NCBI GenBank assembly: GCA_900549155.1
Contig: URNF01000070.1
Span: 1-10,465 of the forward strand
Reading direction: 5' to 3'
Length of the DNA: 10,465 nucleotides
From: an uncultured Oscillospiraceae bacterium
GTDB lineage: Bacteria; Bacillota; Clostridia; Oscillospirales; Acutalibacteraceae
In this document: positions 6,517 through 10,465 of the stretch, in pieces
Numbering within the stretch: the stretch's first letter is position 1
Layout: each line of letters begins with the position of its first letter
Notes under the pieces: model-generated
The model's database searches: none
Seen by the model: the letters and a program-made list of their open reading frames with translations, nothing else
Told to the model about the DNA's origin: nothing
Translations under genes and position numbers: made by a program

Positions 6517-7196
6517 GATCGGATGAAGCGTATAAGGCGGAGGTGTTTGCCCGCCGCGACGCCGTTTTGCGCGTGCGCCGCCGCAGAAACCGCGTGATGC
6601 TGTCCCTTTTGCCGATTTTGTGTGTGGCGGGGCTTTCGGTGGCGTTGGTTTTGCGTCTGCCGCAGACGACACCGCCCAAAAAAACCGCTGACGGCACACA
6701 AACGACGGAAGCGACCCGTCTTGCAGGAGACAACGGCAACACAAACGGCGCTGTCAGCGATGACACCGCCGACGGCATGGACGGCACCGACACCGAGGGC
6801 TATAAGTCCATGACCGCTGCCACCGTTCTGACCGTGACCGCCGACCTGTCCCTTTCGCCGCGGACGGTGTATTGGGCGGACGACCAAAAGACGGTCATCG
6901 ACCTTGCCGAAAAGGCGGGTGACACCGTGTTTCGGGCGCAGGCGACAGCCTACGGTGCGGCGTTATTTGAGACGCATCGGCTGCTCATCTATTATTTGCC
7001 GCAAACCGACATAACGGATCTTTCCGCCCATGTCAGCGGCGACATTTTGGAGATCGTGCCGCAGGCGCAAGCGGACGCGATCGGCAACCGCCTTTTCCTG
7101 CTGCCGGTGGATAGCGGTGTCAAAACCGTCCGCATCGCAGACGCAGCGAAAGTCACACGCCCGTCTGTCGCGCCGGATGTGACGGATGAAAAATAA
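6513..7196 (+). CDS. single-pass membrane protein, probable anti-sigma factor of the preceding ECF sigma
   Basis: The protein has 227 residues. A short, very basic cytoplasmic stretch (1-27, with VRRRRNR at 21-27) precedes one transmembrane helix near 28-49. A polar Thr/Gly/Asp-rich linker (50-98) and a folded-looking outer domain of about 115 residues (99-215) follow. I do not recognise the outer domain. Position-based inference makes it an anti-sigma factor: it overlaps the sigma gene by 4 bases (ATGA), is membrane-anchored and has an extracytoplasmic domain. It lacks the HxxxCxxC zinc anti-sigma motif, and its cytoplasmic part is much shorter than a classical anti-sigma domain. It could instead be an accessory or sensor protein. 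GGGAGG upstream of the ATG serves as the ribosome site. A terminator lies just after the gene. Confidence 0.75.
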   Translation: MRSDEAYKAEVFARRDAVLRVRRRRNRVMLSLLPILCVAGLSVALVLRLPQTTPPKKTADGTQTTEATRLAGDNGNTNGAVSDDTADGMDGTDTEGYKSMTAATVLTVTADLSLSPRTVYWADDQKTVIDLAEKAGDTVFRAQATAYGAALFETHRLLIYYLPQTDITDLSAHVSGDILEIVPQAQADAIGNRLFLLPVDSGVKTVRIADAAKVTRPSVAPDVTDEK

Positions 7197-7207
7197 CGCA
7201 TAAAGAT

Positions 7208-7246
7208 CACGCCCCGCAGTGCATCGCACGGCGGGGCGTGGTTTTT
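7208..7246. terminator. strong terminator between the sigma operon and the helicase gene
   Basis: A 10-bp perfect stem, CACGCCCCGC (7208-7217) with GCGGGGCGTG (7231-7240), encloses a loop that contains a second small stem, GTGC-ATC-GCAC. GTTTTT follows on the plus strand. On the minus strand the tail is GATCTTTAT, a weaker T-run. It sits between convergent stops, best for the sigma operon and possibly shared with the helicase. Confidence 0.88.
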
Positions 7247-7249
7247 ATG

Positions 7250-8428
7250 TCAGTCGGCTGCCTCAAGCGGCGTGCCGTCGGGCTTGAGAAAGCTGCCGTC
7301 TTCCTGCGGGGTGAGGAGCGTCATGTCGGAATGGGTGTATTTTTTGATGTCGCGGATGCGGAACGTGTCCGCGTCGCCCGTGAAGGTGAACGAAGCGCCG
7401 CGCCGCTTGGCACGACCGGTTCTGCCGATGCGGTGCAGATAGTATTCGTTCTCGTCCGGCACATCATAGTTGAACACCGCTTCGACGTCGTCCACGTCGA
7501 TGCCACGCGCAGCGACGTCGGTGGCGACGAGAATTTCAAACTTGCCGTCGCGGAAGCTCTGCATGACGCGGTTGCGCTGTCCCTGCGGGATGTCGCCGTG
7601 CAGGCAGTCGGCGGAGCGCCCCGCCTTTTCCATGCGGCGACCGAGTCCCATGACGGTGGTCTTGCGGTTGGCAAACACCATCACGCGGTGATAGTGCATC
7701 CGATCGATGAGCGACAAAAGCAGCGCGAAGCGATCCTGTCCCGCTGTCGGCACCTCATATTGGTCGATCTTCGGGCGGTTGTCGCCCGCCGATTCCACCG
7801 TGATCTCCACGGCGTCATGCTGGTATTCCCACGCGACATCCATGACCTCGCGCGAAATGGTGGCGCTGAACATCACCACCTGCGTGTCGGCGGGGGTGGC
7901 GTTGAGAATGCGGCGCACGTCCTTGATGAAGCCCATTTTCAGCATCTCGTCCGCCTCGTCCAAAACGGCGGTGTAGATGTCGCCGAGCCAAATGTTGCCG
8001 CGTTCCATGTGATCGAGCAGTCTGCCGGGCGTGGCAACGACGATGTGCGGTGCTTTTTTGAGCGCGGTGATCTGCCGCTGCATCGGCTGCCCGCCGTAGA
8101 CGGCGGCGATGCGCACGTCGGGGCGGAACGCCGCAAGATGCCGCAGATCGTCGGTGATCTGCAGACACAGCTCACGCGTCGGGCAGATGACGAGCGCCTG
8201 CAGATTGGTGAGCGAGGTATCGAGACACTCAATGAGCGGGATGCCGAACGCACAGGTTTTGCCGGTGCCGGTGGGGGCCTTGGCGATGACATCGCGCCCC
8301 TCGGTCATGACGGGAATGGTCTGCTCCTGCACGGGTGTCGGGGCGGCAAAGCCCATTTTTTGCAGTGCTTTTTCCGTTTCCGGCTGCAGATGCAGCGCCG
8401 CAAACCCATTTTTCTCTACATTTTCCAA
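7250..8428 (-). CDS. DEAD-box ATP-dependent RNA helicase
   Basis: This cytoplasmic ATPase unwinds short RNA duplexes; bacterial relatives act in ribosome assembly, mRNA decay and cold adaptation. The 392 residues carry the whole motif set: Q motif with F9 and Q34 (TPVQEQTIP), motif I APTGTGKT (51-58), Ia PTRELCLQ (83-90), GG (112-113), Ib TPGR (133-136), II DEAD (157-160), III SAT (188-190), V ATDVAARGID (302-311) and VI HRIGRTGRA (332-340). Little follows the second RecA domain, so this is a minimal helicase without the long basic or RNA-binding tail of CshA or DbpA-type proteins. I therefore give no gene symbol. The start is the TTG at 8428, spaced 8 bases from a GGAGA site; the upstream ATG at 8473 overlaps the promoter. 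The gene lies downstream of an AraC-type gene with no visible terminator between, so some co-transcription is possible. Confidence 0.93.
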   Translation of the reverse strand: MENVEKNGFAALHLQPETEKALQKMGFAAPTPVQEQTIPVMTEGRDVIAKAPTGTGKTCAFGIPLIECLDTSLTNLQALVICPTRELCLQITDDLRHLAAFRPDVRIAAVYGGQPMQRQITALKKAPHIVVATPGRLLDHMERGNIWLGDIYTAVLDEADEMLKMGFIKDVRRILNATPADTQVVMFSATISREVMDVAWEYQHDAVEITVESAGDNRPKIDQYEVPTAGQDRFALLLSLIDRMHYHRVMVFANRKTTVMGLGRRMEKAGRSADCLHGDIPQGQRNRVMQSFRDGKFEILVATDVAARGIDVDDVEAVFNYDVPDENEYYLHRIGRTGRAKRRGASFTFTGDADTFRIRDIKKYTHSDMTLLTPQEDGSFLKPDGTPLEAAD

Positions 8429-8435
8429 GGATATA

Positions 8436-8440
8436 TCTCC
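8436..8440 (-). promoter_or_regulatory. ribosome binding site that sets the helicase TTG start
   Basis: Read on the minus strand, GGAGA lies 8 bases before TTG at 8428. No ATG or GTG is placed as well, and the next ATG upstream (8473) falls within the promoter -10 region. Confidence 0.72.
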
Positions 8441-8463
8441 GTTTCTTTCCGTAATTACTCCCC

Positions 8464-8492
8464 AGTATACCACATTTCGTCAAAGGATACAA
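8464..8492 (-). promoter_or_regulatory. probable sigma-A promoter of the helicase gene
   Basis: Read on the minus strand: TTGTAT (8492-8487), a 17-base spacer ending in TGG, then TATACT (8469-8464). This is an extended -10 promoter located 5 bases after the stop codon of the upstream AraC-type gene. The leader would be about 29 bases. Confidence 0.72.
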
Positions 8493-8496
8493 GAGC

Positions 8497-9384
8497 CTAG
8501 GGTGCCTTGTATGCGTCGGCGATGTCGGCAAGGTATGCCTTGCGGTATGCTTTGGGTGTCATGCCGGTCTTACGCTTGAAGATGCGGCAAAGATAGCCGC
8601 TGTCGCAATAGCCGAGTGTTGCCGCGATCTCGTCGAGCGTGCAGGTGTTTTTTTGCAGCAGCATCTTGATGTGATTGATGCGGTGCAGCGTGCGGTATTC
8701 CAGCGGCGAAACGCCGGCATAGCTGTGAAAAAGACGCTCGAAATAGCCGACACTGATGTTACAGACGGCAGCGATCTCGGCAATGCTCTTTTGCGGCGTT
8801 TCCTCGGCGATGAGCAGGCGGATGCCCTCTTTGATGATGCTCAGATCCCGCGGGTTTTCCTGCTCCATGCGCAGGTTGGCGGACAGGGTGCGCAAAAGTG
8901 TCAGCGCACGCTCATAGATGGTGAGCGGCTTCGGCGTGCCCGAAAACGCGTCAATGAGATCGCAGAAAAGCCGACTGTAGAGCGCTGTGTGCCGCGTGGT
9001 AAGCACCGTGAGACGGTCGCCGAGAGAGACGGGCTGCCTGGCATAGGGCACATGCTGCAATTCTCCCTTTTCGCCGAAAACAGGCTCGGACGGGTGCAGC
9101 GTGAATTCAAACAGGAGATTTTCCTGCATGTCGCCGCCCTGCATGGGCGCGTTTTCACAGACATAGCTGCTGCCGCGCGGGAGATAGACAAGCGCTCCCT
9201 GCGGGACATAAAGCGGCGCGTGCCCCTCCTGATAATAGACGCCGTTGCTGCTGGCAAACAAAAGAAGTCCGTCGGTCGGACGGGGCGTGTGCATGGTGAA
9301 ATGCGTTTTGCCGCTTGCCTTTTGACGGATGGCAAAGATGTCGAAAAGATCGAAAAGACAGTTGTCGAGATCTGCAAAATCCAT
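8497..9384 (-). CDS. AraC-family transcriptional regulator
   Basis: The protein has 295 residues, typical for the family. The N-terminal portion (about 25-125) is beta-rich and cupin-like (YVPQGALVYLPRGSSYVCEN at 59-78), the ligand-sensing region in most family members. The C-terminal 100 residues hold two helix-turn-helix motifs. The first is near 198-222 (KSIAEIAAVCNISVGYFERL); the second is near 249-271 (TLDEIAATLGYCDSGYLCRI). The family-typical RKTGMTPKAYRK follows at 271-282. The ATG at 9384 is preferred because GGGGGTGA lies 5 bases before it; an in-frame extension to 9483 would read back through the terminator hairpin into the neighbouring gene. The ligand and targets are unknown. The gene follows the zinc-ribbon/TM2 gene by 61 bases, with a terminator in between. 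Confidence 0.92.
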   Translation of the reverse strand: MDFADLDNCLFDLFDIFAIRQKASGKTHFTMHTPRPTDGLLLFASSNGVYYQEGHAPLYVPQGALVYLPRGSSYVCENAPMQGGDMQENLLFEFTLHPSEPVFGEKGELQHVPYARQPVSLGDRLTVLTTRHTALYSRLFCDLIDAFSGTPKPLTIYERALTLLRTLSANLRMEQENPRDLSIIKEGIRLLIAEETPQKSIAEIAAVCNISVGYFERLFHSYAGVSPLEYRTLHRINHIKMLLQKNTCTLDEIAATLGYCDSGYLCRIFKRKTGMTPKAYRKAYLADIADAYKAP

Positions 9385-9389
9385 GAGCG

Positions 9390-9397
9390 TCACCCCC
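9390..9397 (-). promoter_or_regulatory. ribosome binding site that sets the AraC-type gene start at 9384
   Basis: On the minus strand GGGGGTGA (9397-9390) is 5 bases from the ATG at 9384. It begins only 8 bases after the T-run of the upstream terminator, so any transcript starting downstream of that terminator would have a very short leader. Confidence 0.7.
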
Positions 9398-9405
9398 GAA
9401 AGCAT

Positions 9406-9440
9406 AAAAAACGGCACCGTCTTTTGACGGTGCCGCAAAA
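9406..9440 (-). terminator. terminator of the zinc-ribbon/TM2 gene, upstream of the AraC-type gene
   Basis: A perfect 10-bp stem, CGGCACCGTC and GACGGTGCCG (9412-9421 with 9426-9435), has a 4-base loop. On the minus strand it is followed by TTTTTT (9411-9406), a textbook intrinsic terminator. On the plus strand the stem is followed by CAAAA, so it should act in one direction only. Confidence 0.88.
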
Positions 9441-9445
9441 GGATG

Positions 9446-9856
9446 TCAGTCGCGCAGCGGGGCACCCTTGCCGTCCGTCGCAATGGAGCCGGTGAGGATC
9501 ATGATGCCCTCAATGAGCCCCCAGATGGCGGAAACGGCGGACAACACGACGGTCAGCGAAAGAATGAGCTGTGCCACCGCCTTGCCGGTATAGCCGAGAT
9601 AGAAATTGTGGATGCCGAGATAGCCGAGGAAAATGCCGAGCAGTCCGGCGCAAATGCGGGATTTCGCCGCGGGATTGACCGGCTGCGTGGGCTGCACAAA
9701 CACCTGTGCGCCGCAGTTGGTGCAGGCAAAGGCATCCGGGCTCACCGGCTGTCCGCAATTCTGACAAAACCGATTGCCTGTGCCGCGCGGCACACCGCAG
9801 TTGACACACACGACGGCAACGTCATCCATCGGCTTGCCGCAATTCTTACAATACAT
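9446..9856 (-). CDS. double zinc-ribbon protein with TM2 membrane domain
   Basis: The protein has 136 residues. It has two tandem zinc ribbons, each with two CxxC knuckles: C3, C6, C17, C20 and C31, C34, C45, C48. A short Pro/Gln linker (51-63) leads to a TM2 domain (64-127): KSRICAGLLGIFLGYLGIHN begins the first helix, the family's GxHxFYLG loop reads GIHNFYLGYTGKA (81-93), and the second helix ends IWGLIEGIMIL. TM2 proteins are small two-helix membrane proteins of unknown biochemical role, and many bacterial members carry such zinc ribbons. The ATG at 9856 follows GAAGGGGGC. It is the first gene of the minus-strand cluster and ends at a strong terminator. Confidence 0.9.
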   Translation of the reverse strand: MYCKNCGKPMDDVAVVCVNCGVPRGTGNRFCQNCGQPVSPDAFACTNCGAQVFVQPTQPVNPAAKSRICAGLLGIFLGYLGIHNFYLGYTGKAVAQLILSLTVVLSAVSAIWGLIEGIMILTGSIATDGKGAPLRD

Positions 9857-9888
9857 AAAAAAGCCCCCTTCACGGTATTTATACTATA

Positions 9889-9917
9889 AAAGTAGCATTT
9901 TTCCCGTATAAAGTCAA
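9889..9917 (-). promoter_or_regulatory. candidate promoter of the zinc-ribbon/TM2 gene
   Basis: On the minus strand TTGACT (9917-9912) is followed after 17 bases by TACTTT (9894-9889), preceded by TGC. The -35 is near consensus; the -10 is weak but extended. The AT-rich TATAGTATAAAT just downstream offers alternative -10 boxes, though without a well-spaced -35. Confidence 0.5.
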
Positions 9918-9925
9918 CGAAAATC

Positions 9926-9952
9926 TTGACGCGGGCGCACGAATGCTATAGT
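9926..9952 (+). promoter_or_regulatory. candidate promoter of the divergent AraC-like gene
   Basis: TTGACG (9926-9931) and TATAGT (9947-9952) are 15 bases apart, with TGC before the -10. The spacing is short, and an overlapping TAGTAT two bases downstream would give 17. The -35 box lies 8 bases from that of the divergent zinc-ribbon/TM2 promoter, so one bound regulator could affect both. Confidence 0.5.
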
Positions 9953-9990
9953 ATTGAGAGGAAAAAGAGATTTTTTTGTGATTTAGGACA

Positions 9991-9997
9991 GGGGGGA
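9991..9997 (+). promoter_or_regulatory. ribosome binding site that sets the AraC-like gene start at GTG 10004
   Basis: GGGGGGA ends 6 bases before the GTG at 10004. The in-frame GTG at 9998 directly abuts the site and is therefore less likely. Confidence 0.65.
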
Positions 9998-10003
9998 GTG
10001 ACG

Positions 10004-10465
10004 GTGTATCAGCTAAAGCCGGTGGAGCGTCCGTTCACGGTGGATGCTTTGTATAACGCGATCGACGTGGTGCGTCCGCAGGGGTTTTACTATTCCGGCG
10101 AAATGCACGATTTTTGGGAGGCGGTGTTTGTGGTGAACGGGCAGGCGACCGCGACTGCGGATGAAAAGGTCATCGCCCTGCGTGCGGGGCAGCTTTTGTT
10201 CCACAAGCCGATGGAATTTCACCGCATCTGGTCGGAGAATGACACTGCGCCGCATCTGCAGATCCTGACGTTTCACACCGTGGGCGAGGGCATGCGGTAT
10301 TTCGAGGGATGCTGCATGGAGCTGACGCCGCGCGAGCAGCAGCAGTTTGCCAGAACCTGCAAAAAGGTGGCGGGCGCCGTGGCGCTGTATGACCCTGCAC
10401 AGCCGAAAGAGGGCTATGCGGGCGCTGCCTTTGATGCGGCGCTGGCGGTGGAGATGCTGCTGCTT
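10004..10465 (+). CDS. probable AraC-family regulator, N-terminal cupin part (cut by window end)
   Basis: The first 154 residues are present and the frame is still open at the window edge. The region is a cupin-like sensing domain as found in AraC-family regulators. It has GEMHDFWEAVFVVNG (32-46), with the H-x-x-x-E spacing of cupin motif 1, and RAGQLLFHKPMEFHRIWSE (60-78) with G62, P69 and H73 matching the common G(x)6P(x)3H pattern. The DNA-binding half would lie outside the window, so the regulator assignment rests on this domain only; another single-cupin protein cannot be excluded. The gene is divergent from the zinc-ribbon/TM2 gene, with about 147 bases of shared promoter region. Confidence 0.75.
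   Translation, partial: MYQLKPVERPFTVDALYNAIDVVRPQGFYYSGEMHDFWEAVFVVNGQATATADEKVIALRAGQLLFHKPMEFHRIWSENDTAPHLQILTFHTVGEGMRYFEGCCMELTPREQQQFARTCKKVAGAVALYDPAQPKEGYAGAAFDAALAVEMLLL

Noticed and set aside
7238..8500. 420-residue plus-strand open frame
   Set aside because: It is antisense to the DEAD-box helicase, which has all family motifs, and it begins inside the terminator.
8653..9495. 280-residue plus-strand open frame
   Set aside because: It is antisense to the AraC-family regulator and crosses the terminator; no domain is recognisable.
1..10465. Defence system, prophage, insertion sequence or CRISPR array
   Set aside because: No transposase, integrase, nuclease, direct-repeat array or attachment-like repeat was seen. 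The gene content is chromosomal housekeeping and regulation.

Overview
The window looks like a chromosomal housekeeping and regulatory stretch from a fairly GC-rich member of the Clostridia, probably close to Oscillospiraceae/Ruminococcaceae. This is an inference from gene content and signals: a Firmicutes-style long MetG with a C-terminal tRNA-binding domain, purine-rich Shine-Dalgarno sites, GTG and TTG starts, small zinc-ribbon membrane proteins, an ECF sigma factor with an overlapping membrane partner, and AraC-family regulators. There are no tRNA or rRNA genes, insertion sequences, phage genes or CRISPR arrays. No stretch longer than about 150 bases lacks a gene.

Layout, left to right. 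A possible C-terminal scrap of an upstream gene (2-70) runs into the metG promoter. metG (129-2078, +) ends at a 38-bp perfect palindrome that can terminate transcription from both sides. Convergent to it is a minus-strand pair: rlmB (5231-4452), then 18 bases later a 765-residue membrane protein (4433-2136). That protein has the outline of a heavy-metal (P1B-like) P-type ATPase, but its catalytic motifs are eroded and it carries a long acidic N-terminal tail. Divergent from rlmB, a zinc-ribbon membrane protein (5399-5896, +) ends at its own terminator. An ECF sigma factor (5986-6516, +) and a single-pass membrane protein that is probably its anti-sigma partner (6513-7196, +) follow, with overlapping stop and start codons.

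After a strong terminator the right part is read from the minus strand: a zinc-ribbon/TM2 protein (9856-9446), an AraC-family regulator (9384-8497) and a DEAD-box RNA helicase (8428-7250). A terminator hairpin sits between the TM2 gene and the AraC gene, and the helicase has its own promoter. A second probable AraC-type regulator starts divergently at 10004 and is cut by the window edge.

The genes serve translation (metG, rlmB), RNA metabolism (helicase), envelope sensing (sigma/anti-sigma pair, zinc-ribbon membrane proteins) and transcriptional control. The item most worth following up is the P-type ATPase-like protein, which appears to be a pseudoenzyme. I see no obvious multi-gene defence or biosynthetic system.
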